Origin: Nageia nagi
Lineage: Eukaryota; Pinophyta
Reading direction: 5' to 3'
NCBI GenBank assembly: GCA_050084985.1
Contig: JBITNC010000001.1
Span: forward strand, 148,490,001 to 148,554,000
DNA: 64,000 nucleotides
The position numbers and the translations under genes were made by a program. The notes beneath the pieces were generated by a model that did no database searches, had not been told where the DNA came from, and worked only from the letters and a program-made list of their open reading frames with translations. Numbering within the stretch: position 1 is the first letter of the stretch; the number at the start of each line of letters is the position of its first letter. Positions 13,587 through 25,660 of this stretch are shown here, in pieces.

Positions 13587-14075
13587 CAAAATCAAAAGTA
13601 TGATAATGATGATGAAAACCCAATTGCATAATTTAGTCAAACACTCCATGAATATGAGTAAAGGTATGATTTTATTGAAAAAATAAGTCTTTTCTATCAT
13701 GAAAGCATTGATCAAACTTAAACATTATGTGTCTTATAGCTGAATTTTGACACTAACAACCCATCTAGATGTGAGGAGTTATATCCTTTAAGGAGAAATG
13801 GGAGAAGGAAGAGTTGGTTGAATTACAAAAATCATTTAAGTATGATGTTTAAGTACAAACCACTAAAATAGTAAGAGGAATATCTATATGTAAAAAAGTA
13901 GTGCTTGATGTTGCATTTGAACTAGTATACTATGAAGAAGAAGTTATTGAAATTTCACCAAATGGTTAAAAACTAAATTATTAAGTACTTCAATTCTAAT
14001 ATATTTCTTGAACACCTCAATGCTTCTCAAAGAAGAAGATTTAGGTTGCATTCCTTAAATTACAAAAATTTACTA
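13587..14075 (+). other. Unassigned, weak coding signal
   Basis: One frame reads EKWEKEELVELQKSF and then KKVVLDVAFELVYYEEE (about 13788-13965), with stops between. It lies just before a gypsy integrase fragment on the same strand and may be part of that element, but I recognise no domain. Confidence 0.25.
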
Positions 14076-14360
14076 AGGATTCTAGAAAAGATAGTAGAAG
14101 ATAATAATAGAGATTGGGATAAGAAGCTTGATCTTGTCTTATGGACTAATTGTATCACTTTTAAATAATAAATCAAGAAATATCCATATACTTTGGTGTA
14201 TGGGAAAAAGATAATATTACCAAGTCACATAGAGATATCAATTCTAAATCTATTTCAAGCATATTAGATGTCAGATCTAGAACCAATATAGGATAGAATG
14301 AATGAATTATTGAATTTTGAAGAGATAAGAAATCTAATATATTAGAATTTTTCCAAAAGA
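14076..14360 (+). pseudogene. Ty3/gypsy integrase C-terminal fragment
   Basis: A continuous frame with several stops reads RILEKIVEDNNRDWDKKLD, then YPYTLVYGKKIILPSHIEI, then MNELLNFEEIRN. This is the end of the gypsy integrase core, where the usual pattern is 'W...L..ALWAYR...K...SPF.LVYG...VLP.E', followed by the linker before the C-terminal module. Nothing else of the element is clearly visible upstream, and the GPY/F module is not found downstream, so this is a short orphan fragment. Confidence 0.7.
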
Positions 14361-15220
14361 AATAACATATTTTTAGTGTTTATCATTTAGGATATGCAAG
14401 GAATGATTGTACAAGGAATTATAATGATTGTAGGGTATGGAAATAATGGTTGTATGAGAAATTATTTTAAGGGCTACCAACTATTTTAACCATTTCAAGG
14501 ATGGATAGTAATTAAATGTTATTTGGTGTAAGCTAAAAATTAAAGCAAGAAATGATTGCAAGTAAGAATATGGGTCCACTTAAGGTGGAAATGTAGGCTT
14601 AGAAAAAAATGGCAGGCTAAAACAAAATTTTCATTTTTAAAGATTGAAATTTCATTTCATTCTCCCTCCCAGATTGAAATTTCATTTTAATTCAGAGTCC
14701 CAAACTGAAAATGAAATTTTGATTCTTAAGGATCAAAATTTCAATTTTAAATAATGAAATTTTAGTCCTTAAGAATCAAAATTTTTATTTCATGAAACTA
14801 TAAACCCCATGAAAATAGCCTACATGCCTTCATTCTTTGTAGCAACAAATAAAAAAAATTCCATTTCAGTATGATCAAGTAATAAAGAACATGATTTCAT
14901 TTTCATCTGGCCCAACATGGTGCTCCTATACCTTGCATCCTCCCTATGACCTTTTTTAGCTCTTTGGGTACCCTATTTCTTGCTTCTCTAATTTTTTATT
15001 TGCAAAAATAGTAAAAACAAAATAGTTTTCTTGGTGTGATTTGTCAATTTCCAATTTTTCTTGCATTTCATATTTTTTATTTGCAAAAAAATGAATATTT
15101 TATATGGGTTAATAGTCTTTAAAAATGAATAGTTTGTTTTAATTAAAAAAATGAATAGTTATGTTAAAAAATACAATAGTTTAGTTAACTTAAATCCAAC
15201 TACATCTTGTAAAAAAAAGT
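14361..15220. other. Non-coding, contains an inverted repeat
   Basis: No gene is seen. The stretch 14640-14790 is made of repeated GATTGAAATTTCATTTT-like words and includes the inverted repeat listed separately. The remainder is AT-rich with poly-A runs. Confidence 0.4.
14716..14782. repeat. 28-bp inverted repeat (hairpin)
   Basis: 14716-14743 and 14755-14782 are reverse complements at 26 of 28 positions with an 11-base loop. Each arm holds the core ATTTTGATTCTTAAGGA or its complement. Confidence 0.85.
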
Positions 15221-15590
15221 ACCCTTTTTTCAACTTCAATCCAACACTGATCATCTCATACAATAAAAACATTTACCCTTTTTTCAACTTCAACTGAACA
15301 TTAGCTCATATAAGAAAAACTTGTAACCTTTTATCAACTTTAATCCAATATTGGTCATCTTGTACAAGAAAAACATTTACCCTTTTCAAAAAACTCCAAC
15401 CTAACACTAGATCACATGAGAAAAACATGTACCCTGTTGTCAATTTCAATCCAAAATTTGTCATCTCATGCAAGAAAAAAAATTACCCTTTTGTCAACTT
15501 CAACCCAACATTGGCTCATACAAGAAAAACATGTATCCTTTTGTCAACTTGAATCCAACTACATCTAGGTGTCTTCTTGATTCCACTATC
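15221..15590. repeat. ~52-bp tandem array, 7 units
   Basis: The word ACCCTTTTGTCAACTTCAAT or a close variant begins at 15221, 15275, 15325, 15379, 15431, 15485 and 15535, so spacing alternates between about 54 and 50 bp. Each unit continues with CCAACA..GGTCATCTCATACAAGAAAAACATGT-like sequence. An eighth unit with its right flank (TCTAGGT.TCTTCTTG.TTCCACTATC) recurs at about 15789-15870, which suggests a later segmental copy. Confidence 0.85.
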
Positions 15591-15869
15591 TTTCATCAAT
15601 GTTCTTACTCTTTGAACATTATCCCAACCAAGTATGCACTTCAACATAAATATTTGAAAGAAGAGCATAACACATGGACCTTAAATTTCTAGACTCCAAC
15701 AAAAAAAGATTGTTTCCACAAATTCCCCTTTTCCTACAAATATTAGTTAAAAAAAGAAGAATATAACTTCATGTCATACAATAAAAACATGTACCCTTTT
15801 GTCAACTTCAATCTAACTACATCTAGGTATCTTCTTGGTTCCACTATCCTTCATCAATGTTCTTACTCT

Positions 15870-17756
15870 TTTATTCCACTATCCTTCATCTAGGTATAAG
15901 GCTCTTGATGACTCTCTAGATTCTCTTTTCATGAACTATGAGTTTCTTAACTTCTATCCCCTTAAACCATAGTATATTGAATTATTTAAGCTCATTATCT
16001 CATTATTTAGTTCCCTCTTAAGATATTTGATATGATCATTAGGAATTATATTTTGATACTTTTAAAACTCCCTGGCACTAGTATCCAATCATTCCAATAG
16101 TCCTTATATTATGCTACAATAGATTTAGTGGATGGATAAAAATTGAAATAAGTATCAAAAGGCAAAAGGCTATGTCATATTAGGTGATTAAGGATCTTCT
16201 TTTGAACTACTCAACATTTCTATGTATTATTGGATATTTACATTATGATGGATGAAAGTTGAAGTTTGAGTCATTTAAATTGCTCCTCATCATTACCTTT
16301 CTCATATTTCTCTTATTCCTATGCATATTCCTCATCTTCTTTTTTCTTGAAAAGATTAGATTAAGAAGGTAACACTTCTTCTCAAATAATAACTAATATG
16401 TATAGGCAAGTGTGTTAAAATACCCTAGGGAAGGAAGAAGAAATCATAGTGTGATATATGAAGGAGAGGAAACTAGTAGACGAGGAAGATAAGGGAAATC
16501 TCATTAATATACAAGAGGATAAAGGATGTAATAATTAACCTATTATGATAGATGAGGCTAAGATTATGAGATTGATATACCAACTATTGGAAAAAGAAGA
16601 AAATATTGAGGAATATGATCCATGGTTTGAATCCTTATGGTGTGGCATCATCCAATGGATTCAAACAAATAGTGATATGGCTAAAAGTGTAAAGGACTAG
16701 TAGAGGAGGATAAAGGTTGATACTATATAAAAAAGGAGGATTAGAGTCAAGTGATCACACCTAATGGAGGATGATATAAAGAGGAAGTAGGGTAGAAGAG
16801 ATAATTTTAATAATAATTAATAAGACATGTGAGAGAGAGTGCATATAACTTAAAATAACCACATGATAGTATGATGTTGGAGCATCCATGGTTTTAGTGT
16901 AGCTATTACCAATAAGGAGGGATCATAAATTAGGATGCCTACAAATGAAATAAAATTTTGAAAATTTTAGATATTTTTACTAAGTTTAGTTTGTATTCAT
17001 GTTAGGAAGATAGGAAAAACTTAGGCTCTTTACACCCATAAAATTGGGTAAGGTGATAATTATTTGGGTAGGAAGTGTTATAGATCCAAATTAGTTAAGT
17101 ATGATTGGTTACATCATATGAGTCTAGAATGAAAAAAATGAAGCATCTTATGGAACAAAAAAAAGAGTGGTTGTTTTATAATTACCTTGGGTTTATTCCA
17201 AATTCTCTTTAATTTATTTCTTAACTCCTTGCTCTTCTTCCTATTCTTATTCACCATGATTATAAAATTGGGCTTTCTTAGCTAGTTCAACATATTTTTT
17301 CACCTCCTTATAACTATGACTCATGTTGGTGTATGATTTTTTTCTTAAGATTTGCTCAACTTACCCAAATCAAAGGGTTTGGGTATGATTTTAATGTGGG
17401 TAGGGATCAAAGAAATATATTAACAAAACTTAGGATTTTAGCCAAAAATATTTGTATTAACAAATTCCCCTTTTCTAGATATTAATAGTTTAGTTAACTT
17501 ATTTTTTTATATTCCTATAGAACACATGTAGTACTTGATGTTAATTATTTTACATCATATCTTAATTATCAATGTGACTAATTCCTTGAATTTATTTTTA
17601 ACATTATCATATCATAGATCCTTTTGAGATAATGCTTCCATAGATTAGATTATGAATATTCACTTACTCACATTATTTTGTAATGAGTTTATATACATGT
17701 GCCTTTGGTTTATATGTAGTAAATTGTTAATGTGTGCTTGTTACCTTTTGTTATCA
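15870..17756. other. No gene recognised
   Basis: Purine-rich plus-strand stretches at 16400-16800 give short frames such as DEAKIMRLIYQLLEKEENIE, but these match no family I know and are cut by stops. The rest is AT-rich. This may include the promoter side of the pseudogene that starts near 17757. Confidence 0.35.
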
Positions 17757-19328
17757 TGGATCCCCCATCTCCACCCCCTCCACATCATGAAAACCCTTAA
17801 TCTCCACCCCATAGTCCAAATGATGATAACCCCTACAAACACCCTTTAGTCCACCTTATGAAACCCCCCCAACCCCTTAGTCAGATGAGGATCACCTTAG
17901 AGAAACTATTAATGAAAGTATCATTGTCTTATAGGATACGATTAGCACATTCCATACTCTTGGTAGGGATCTTTCTCCCCATATATCATGGTTTGTATCT
18001 ATGATTTAGACCATAATTGATATTGTTAGGTCCTTGGATGAGGGTATTGATCATTACCATACATCACGAGAGGAGGCTAGATAGTTTTATGCATATGGTA
18101 TCTACTATAAGGAGATAAGTAACATAAAAATTACTAAATAAACAATATCTAAGTACTTCATTGATTACAAAACCAATCAGCCAATCCTACCTAGTAAAAA
18201 TAATTAGTATTAGGTGGTGTACCCATCTTGATATAGCCAATTATTTTTGGAATAGATGGTGTATGGTATTCGATCAGGCCCCACATGGAAATGGGAGCAA
18301 TATCCCATTATAGTTTTTAAAAAAATTACATACAAAGTTTGTGTTACATAAAAAATAAAACTACTTTTATATTAGACTATCTCAGGGTGTTGGGCTTGGT
18401 TGTCCATAGGATAGGCAAGGGCATAGATTGATCTTAATCAATACCTATGCATGTTCCACCTCTTGTAACTTCTATTAGATCTACTATTTCTAATGCTATT
18501 CTTAGTTTTTCAATGGTTTCAACATTAGGGGTATTAAGTAAGCTATCAAGCACTCTCACTAAATAAGTTTCCAATGTGGTAGTTGAGTTTAATGAGAGAC
18601 ATCTAGGAGGATATGATGGAGAGGGATCTAGTAGCTCGCAAGTGATGATGCCTCAAACCTACCATAATTTCCACCAAATATGTTTTTGGCCTACTCTAAG
18701 TGTAGCTACATTAGAGACCAATCATGAAAGTTTTATGCATATGTTATTAGATGGTTATCCTTATAGTACATAGGTAAATTTTAATGTGTTTTTAACATTT
18801 TATATTTAATAAGGATTTTATACAATTAATTTTAATCTTAAATATATTTATGTTTTTTTTATGTAGAGGATGGGTTCTACATCATCAGATGGATATAATC
18901 GAGGTCATATTATATCCACTCCAAGATAAGATTAGGCACCTTTCAAGGTAATCAAATTTATAGAGTTTAAATTGTAATTTCAAGTATTTCACTTTTGTAT
19001 GTGTTCATACATGTTCATATAATATTTTTTTTATTACAAGGAGTTCATGGGATGTTCACATTGATCGCCCAAAGGGGGTGTGGAGTACTCCTCTAGTGAC
19101 TACTATTCAAGATCTACCACTGTTGTATGTCTTTTTAAAAATTAAATACTAGTCCTAATTATGTACTCTTATTTTTCACTAGATTAACATTCAAATTGTA
19201 TATATGTTTGCAAGTTGATGCCACATTAGGATGGATACCAATTATCAGGTTACTAGGGAGACACAATTACACCTTTATTACATGGAACTAAAAGGAAGAT
19301 TGATTATGACATGGGTGGATGTAGTTAG
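17757..19328 (+). pseudogene. Unrecognised multi-exon gene remnant
   Basis: The family is not recognised. A proline-rich start (MDPPSPPPPHHENP at 17757) leads into a frame with DTISTFHTLGRDLSPHIS and IIDIVRSLDEGIDHYH, then after frameshifts a Ser-rich part ending DGYPYST at 18773. Three introns follow with canonical borders: GTAAAT..TGTAG (18774-18866, 93 bp), GTAATC..ACAAG (18948-19040, 93 bp) and GTATGT..GCAAG (19125-19214, 90 bp). Exons of 81, 84 and 114 bp are all whole codons, so all three introns are phase 0 and the frame stays open across them apart from single stops. The last exon ends HGTKRKIDYDMGGCS and a stop, followed by AT-rich, 3'-UTR-like DNA. Nearly every stop is TAG or TAA where Gln would fit. 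It could be a host gene fragment or a transposon gene. Confidence 0.5.
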
Positions 19329-20325
19329 ATAGATCTATGGACTTAGATATGAGTTACATTTTTGAGGAATTAGGTAATATTGTTAGATAGATGTATGTAT
19401 GTGTTGTCTTAGTCCATTGTTAATACATTTTTGAGGACTTAGGACTAGATGGACTTTGTATTTTTTTATATATATACATGTACATGAATGTGTTGTCTTC
19501 GACAGATGTATATTTTTATAGGACCACGAACATTGTTATGGACTATGTATGTTATTATGGACTATAAATTTTTTTGACATATATGCATGATTTGATGATG
19601 TTTTTTGGTGGATTCATGTTGATGACTTAGATGTTGTTTTGATATTTTTATGTTGTTACATGAACAATTTAATATATATGTTACAAATTTAGTAATTATG
19701 AGAGGGAAATTGTGAGAAATTTAGTAATTATGATAGGGGATTGTATAACACCAAGTTAATTATGATAGGGGAATTTAAGTTAATTTAGTAGACTTAGCTC
19801 ATAATAAAAAGTTAAATCTACTACAAAATATTAAGAGATTATTTGCAAATAAAAGTAGCTTAGCTCATCACTTGATATATTATACATTTTGTTCATATAA
19901 AATAACTTGTAAATTATCAATTTTCTATAAAACATTCTCTATTATTTAAAGTAAAGAAGTGATCATGTAAGTTCAAGGTTCAATAATAAAATGGGAATGT
20001 ACATGTAAATATGAACAACAAGATGTGATCAAGCATTTAACAAAGAATAACAACATAGTCTCAAATGTGAACATATGATTGAGCCTATATTCACAAAGTT
20101 ATTGAACAATAATCTACTATGGAACAAGCTTGTTCCCCTATTGCTATAAATTCCCCTAGGATCCACTAATAAGGACTATTTTAAGAACTAATAACACAAT
20201 AGAAGAAACAAAATTTAACAACTAATAAGGCCTAATAAGGACTATTTTTCATGCATACAATATTTAAGAAAATAAATAGTGACAACTAAAGATAACAAAA
20301 TTTAAGAACTAAATCATGAAAATAG
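19329..20325. other. AT-rich, 3'-UTR-like, no gene
   Basis: Repeated words such as TTATGGACTATG and TTAGTAATTATGA.AGGG occur, but no coding signal. It runs up to the copia-family LTR at 20326. Confidence 0.4.
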
Positions 20326-20805
20326 TGTTGGAATTATAATGCATTATTGTGTAGTATCTCTCTTTAATTAAACCCACAATGAAAATTAATTTAATGCTTA
20401 AAGTATCTCTAGATAGCTTAAAGCATCAAGTTAATAAATATTGAAAAAGCTTTAACCTTACTCTTGGGTAAAAGGGTGGTTAAAGAGTGGGTTTCATCTT
20501 ATAATATAGGGGTACCCCCCTCTCATTGTACTTGTAGAAGCATTAAGATCATAGTCTTGTAGAGTTGTAGAAATACTCTTGTAGGAGCTTTGTAGAAGAA
20601 TTCTTAAGAATTTGTAAGAGAGTTCTTTTGTGAGAAGTAATAGAAGAGATGGTTCAAAGTGGATGTACTCCCAAGGTTGGGAGGAACCACTATACATTGT
20701 GTGTTCTCATTTGTGTGAATGATTTGTTCTTAGATAGATGGTTGAAAGTTAGATTTGTTGGAGAATCTACAAGAGATCTTGGTTTATGGAATCTTGATTT
20801 CATCA
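20326..20805 (+). repeat. 5' LTR of copia-family element A
   Basis: 480 bp, TGTTGG...ATCA. It aligns throughout with 33274-33740 and with related copies at 41925 and 55571. It carries the conserved hairpin CTCCCAAGGTTGGGAG at 20668-20683. Confidence 0.85.
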
Positions 20806-20807
20806 TG

Positions 20808-20820
20808 TGGTATCAGAACT
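20808..20820 (+). other. Primer-binding site (initiator tRNA-Met type)
   Basis: TGGTATCAGAACT begins two bases after the LTR end and closely matches the usual plant site TGGTATCAGAGC, complementary to the 3' end of initiator tRNA-Met. Confidence 0.8.
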
Positions 20821-23112
20821 CCTTGTGGTGATCTCATTCAAGTCTCTACTTGGTGATCTTGAGGTAACTCTCCTCAAATTTAAAGTATACCTATCTCCTA
20901 ATCTTGTTTCAATTTTGTTTTGAAACTAAAAGCTAGATCTACTATATTTTGTATGGGTAGATTGAAAACTTTGATAGATCTATTTTAGGGTTAGAATTTT
21001 TTAACCTTAAATTTATTTAATCTTTTTTAAGGTTAACCATTAGATCTATTATTTTTTTGTTAAATCTAGTTAGTATCTCTAATACTTGAGATTTATAATG
21101 ATCAATACTAACATGTTTTATCTTGAGGATAATGGCCTCAAATTTAAGATAAAATTTTACCTTAGCTACATGTTAGTAGTATTTAAAACTAGATGTAACA
21201 TATGGTATATGGTTAGATTTTTTAGATCTTGTGAAAATTAGCATATCTAATTTTTTGCATAGTCAATCTAATGTTTTTACATAACTAGATTGAAAACTAT
21301 GATGAGATCTATTTAATTTTTTTTGGCAATCTTATAAAAAAACTCAATTTGAGTGATATTTTGTAATGATGTTATTTTTTTTTGTAAGAAAGCTAAAACG
21401 TTTGATAGTAAAAATTGTAAAATTTTACTATTTCTTGCAATTTTTTTACAAAAGTTTGCAAAAATTTTTTATTATGTGTACAATAAAAATTCTTTCTGAT
21501 TTTAAGAATTTACTATACAAAAAAAGGAGGTTACAATTTATTTGTAACAAATAAAAGTTATAAGTATTTGCAAAAAAAAATTGTAATATAAAAAAATAAC
21601 TCTAGTTTTTATATAGAGTTTGATTTTTTTCTATTTCATATTTAAAAATTCTTATTTTTAAATTTTTTTACTCAGCTATGCCACCCATGGGGGCGTGTGC
21701 AGCCCCAAGGGGTGTGTCCAACCCTAAGGGGGCACGTGGAGCCCCAAGGGGAGAAATATTTTTTTTTTATCATGGAGACATATTTTTTTTTATATAAAAA
21801 AAGGGTGAGAGCATCTTTTAAAAAGTAATGGATTTTTTTTTAACCACATGGGTTGCCAATAATAAAATGCAGTTTTTCTAAAGTGGGAGGAACATTTACT
21901 CGTGTGGTCATTTTTAATAAAGAAAAAGGGGCAAAAAATTATTTGGGCATTTTTTTTAAAAAGATAAGTTTTTTTTTTTGTAATTCTTTTTAAGAAAAGG
22001 AGAGTTAATTTTTAAAGTTTCATTTTAAATAAGGAGGGTAATTATTGCATTTTTTCCAAAGTGGATGATGAGTTGTTAACTCATACTTTGTACATTTTTT
22101 TCCCTTAAATATTTGGTGCAAATTTTTATTCACAAGCATTAATAAATGAAATTTTTAAGCTTACTCCTTATTAACCTTTTAGTAAAAAAAATATAAAGCC
22201 ATATGTTTTATATGATTTTTTTAAGTCTCACAATAAAGTTAATTGTCTTTTAATGTACTTGAGCAAAATTTATATTTTGTCATAAGACCATGTGAGCATA
22301 TTATAAAGCTAAATTTATGCACATTTATTAAGTATCATGCATACGTTTGATTTTTTTGGAAGTTAAAATTTTATAAGTAAAGCTTACACTTATGATTTTT
22401 AAAGGGGGCATGTGACCTTAAGTGTAATTTTTTTACATTTTTTTTCTCATTCATAAAGTTAATGACTACTTAATGAGTAAGTATTATTTAAGCCTTATTT
22501 TTTACAATGTTGATAAAGTATTTTCAAATATGAAAATATTTCAAGTTAAAATTTGCAACCATTTTGTTTGGTTAAGTTTTGCAAAAATTTTGAAAGTAAT
22601 TTTTCGTAAATTATCATTGCAACAAGTTTTTGTAAATATTACAAAATTTCAAAGCAAATTGGACTAATTTATAACTTTTGAACATAAATTTTTTAGCAAT
22701 AATTATTTTATAATGTCTAATATATTACAAACCAATTTTTGCACACTTTAATGCAATTGTTAAAATGCAACATGAAGTAGCATTGTTGTTGTGCCTTTAT
22801 ATATATGCACATTGTTAAAAAAAACTCTATGGTGCATTTGCATTATGTTGCTTGGATATGCACATTATGATTATGCTTGGTGTTTTGTTCAATGTATATG
22901 CATAGAGTTTGTATGCAATGAATATGCATAGTATTTGAATTGAAATTTTTGTAAATTTCTAAACTCTATGATGTGTACTATCCATATTGATTGCAATGAT
23001 ATTGTACTTGTATATAAAATAGAAATTTGTGTGCTAGTGTTTGAAATGAACTTTTAGAATTTTTTCAAACCTTATATGCACTATCCTTATTGTTTGACAT
23101 ATTGTTAAAATG
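20821..23112 (+). other. Long AT-rich leader of element A
   Basis: About 2.3 kb of T-rich DNA with poly-T and poly-A runs and no real open frame. Its only GC-rich part is at 21676-21750. The same architecture (primer site, AT-rich leader, G-rich short repeats) follows the LTR at 55571, so this is a family trait. Confidence 0.6.
21676..21750 (+). repeat. G/C-rich ~20-bp short repeats in the leader
   Basis: Three to four units of the type GCCCCAAGGGGTGTGTCCA lie in otherwise extremely AT-rich DNA. They correspond in position and motif to the larger array at 58082-58312. Confidence 0.75.
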
Positions 23113-23565
23113 GAAACTTATTTATGGATTGATTCCACTATACTTCCATGATTGAGAAGTTTATCTATGTTTATGGATTGATGCCACTATACTTCCATTT
23201 TGAAAAGTTTATCCATGTTGATGGATTGTTTGCCACATTGCTACTTGTTAACAAGTTGTAGTGGATGGAGTGGTTAAAAATATTTGCCCTTCTCCATGAC
23301 TAAATTATTGAGTGGTTAAGAGGTTCGCCTTCTCCATGATTGCACATTGTTGGAGTGGTTAAAAAGGTTACTTTCTCCAAAATTGCAATTGTTTGATGAA
23401 ATTTGAATCCATGTTGATGGATTAATGCTACCAAATTTCATCATATGCATCTTGACTAGTATCATGGTCAAGATAGCATTTATGGCTTAAAAATCTTGAC
23501 TTGGTGATATAGTCAAGTTGTTATGCTTGTAAATCTTAACTTGATAGTTTAGTCAAGTTGGAATT
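23113..23565 (+). repeat. Array of short repeats that each fold as hairpins
   Basis: Three kinds of 40-50-bp near-tandem units follow one another. First: TTTATGGATTGAT.CCACTATACTTCCAT, about three units from 23122. Second: GGAGTGGTTAA...TTCTCC, three units near 23268-23380, with ATGGAG/CTCCAT and TTGGAG/CTCCAA stems. Third: CTTGACT...GTCAAG, three units near 23450-23550. Between the second and third is an 11-bp perfect inverted repeat, GATGAAATTTG (23395-23405) and CAAATTTCATC (23432-23442). Confidence 0.75.
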
Positions 23566-23617
23566 TGTTAATTTGTGGCATGGTTAAAGTAGCATTATCA
23601 CAAGAGTATTATTTTGG

Positions 23618-24046
23618 TGAAGTTGTCATCAAGGGGGAGAAAAATGTTAGGAAAAGGTTACGATTTGATGACACCCTCATAACCAAAAAAAATACAAATA
23701 ACGATAAAAATCAAAAATCAATTTTTTTAATGCATTTGTATCACTTGGTTGATATCCTCCTATGTTGATATTATGATATTTTGATGTGATGTTGATATAC
23801 ATGCTCATGGATGATACATTTTGTATGCACATGTGGTATTCATAGATATCATAGTTGATGATATATGTCATCTTTGATGTTGTGCATATGTGATTACTTG
23901 GCAATCTTGTATGCATCATTTTATCAATTTATGAAAATATATTATTTGATTTATTTATAAATGAATGTATGATGCATCTAACTAATAGTATTTATGAGCT
24001 ACTTGTAGCTTCCAATTTCTTCTTGATATTGCAGGTTACTTCGGGT
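23618..24046 (+). repeat. Possible second polypurine tract and LTR start
   Basis: GTTGTCATCAAGGGGGAGAAAAA leads into TGTTAGGAAAAGG at 23646. The phrase resembles the 3' end of many plant copia elements, where GTCATCAA, a GGGGGAGA tract and a TGTTAG LTR start occur together. It lies inside element A, so it may be the 3' end of a different element joined by deletion. The LTR end is not visible; the Tat element inserted at 24051 interrupts it. Confidence 0.35.
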
Positions 24047-24051
24047 ATGCA
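24047..24051 (+). repeat. Target-site duplication (left) ATGCA
   Basis: ATGCA sits directly before the left LTR of the Tat element and directly after the right LTR (33016-33020). Confidence 0.9.
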
Positions 24052-24679
24052 TGTAGATGCCTCAAAATGAACCTTTATGTATTTAATAAAGCATTTTAAT
24101 CCATTAACAATGTATTATTTAAAAAGGAATTAAAAATTATAAAAGAGGTGTAGGAAATGTATTTAACCCTTGTGGAATTTACAAGGGTCAAAATATCAAT
24201 GTCATGTAAACTTGTATCATATATAAAGACATCATTTGATGACCTATAGGATCATGAGTGAATCATGGGCAAATAATCATTTCAATATAATACAAGGATT
24301 ATCAATTGAAGATCATTTGAAGGATTACAACTTATTTTATCTATCGATATTATGCATCTATTATTTTGTAAGTTCGTATGTATGTTCATCATTTGATTAC
24401 TCGCTCATCGCTACATCTTGTTCTCATTTGTAATTTTGTTCATCCTATGACATCGATGGAGTGCCAATTCTAGGGCATAAAAATTGTACTTGTTCATGAA
24501 TCTAAGTTGTGTCCTTTATGTATTTTCTAATTAATAGAATTAAATAGAATCTAAGTAAACACTATTGCATTCCTGTAACATTATTGCCATATTTTTGATA
24601 TATGTGTTAATATTTACAAGTAGAGCGATAGTGCATTAATCAACCCCATTTGCATTAATTGCATTATTTAGAATCTACA
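24052..24679 (+). repeat. 5' LTR of the Tat element
   Basis: 628 bp, TGTAGATGC...ATCTACA, directly repeated at 32374-33015. Shared blocks include GGATCATGAGTGAATCATGG and GCATTAATTGCATTATTTAG. Confidence 0.9.
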
Positions 24680-24682
24680 TTT

Positions 24683-24695
24683 TGGTGAACCTAAC
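24683..24695 (+). other. Candidate primer-binding site
   Basis: TGGTGAACCTAAC starts three bases after the LTR end. It begins with the TGG complementary to a tRNA CCA end, but I cannot assign the tRNA with confidence. Confidence 0.5.
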
Positions 24696-24799
24696 TATTC
24701 AATTTATCTTATCCTAGAGGAAAGATCACACTAACCCTTCTTATCAAGATTAGGCTACCAATACCATACATTTCTTTCTTTAGGACCAACAACACTAAG

Positions 24800-25660
24800 A
24801 TGGATCAACTAATAGGCATGCTTTAGGCTCTAAACATGAATATTCTTGACTTACGAAGGGAGCTTGCTATGAACAACAATCCAAGTTCCATATTGACTAA
24901 TCCTAAAGGTTCATCCAATACCTCCCCACCATTTTTGTTTCACCCTTGATGGATGACATCCGTAATTTTCCCTACCACCTGATCAAAGAGCCCTAAGTTT
25001 GAGATGTTCAAAGGTGAATAGGATCCCAAGTAACATCTCATTAGCTTTCAGGAGGAGTGCTTGTTGAAACTAGGTTTGAATGAGAGGTTAATGGCTAAAT
25101 TCTTTCCAAGGAGTTTGAAAGGTGATGCTACTTAATGGTTCTACTCTCTTCTTGGTAAGTCTACTGATTCTTTCAAAACCTTAGTTCAAACATTTATGGG
25201 TCAATACAAGCATAATATTAAAGAACAAGGTAATATATTAAAATTATGTGCACTTAATCAAGGAAGAAATGAAAACCATAAAGAAGTATGTATTACACTT
25301 CAAAAAGGTATGCAAACTACTCAAGTTAAACTAGATGAATATGAGATTTATGGCATATTTGTGAATCTATTATTCATATACTTCAATTGCATGCTCCTAG
25401 TGCTAAGGATACTAGTTTTAGTACTCTAGTCCAATAATTAGTGCAAAAAGAAAAAGTTTTATTATTATAGGAGAGCTTAAATATACATCTAATACTTTTT
25501 CCAAAGATAATAGGAAACCATACGCCAAGAAAGAGGAGTAACCAATTAATATGGTAGATAGACCTAAGACTCCTCTAAAGACACAAAGATCTACTCCCTT
25601 AATGATATCAACTACACATTTATATACTAACAAAGAATTCTTTTGAGGGACTTAATGAAT
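24800..25660 (+). pseudogene. gag of the Tat element
   Basis: Starts at an ATG (MDQLIGML). The capsid-like core is visible as KFEMFKGE, then ISFQEECLLKLGL, then FFPRSLKGDAT.WFYSL and TLVQTFMGQYKHNI. This is the pattern of the Retrotrans_gag domain of plant gypsy elements. The last stretch is open at 25196-25429. Stops replace Gln or Trp at several points and the frame shifts after 25430. No zinc knuckle was found. Confidence 0.75.

Noticed and set aside
15221-15590. CRISPR-like array
   Set aside because: Repeat and 'spacer' are both conserved between units, so it is a plain tandem repeat; the genome is eukaryotic.
23565-23768. 67-codon plus-strand ORF
   Set aside because: It spans what looks like a polypurine tract and an LTR start; composition and motif do not suggest a protein.
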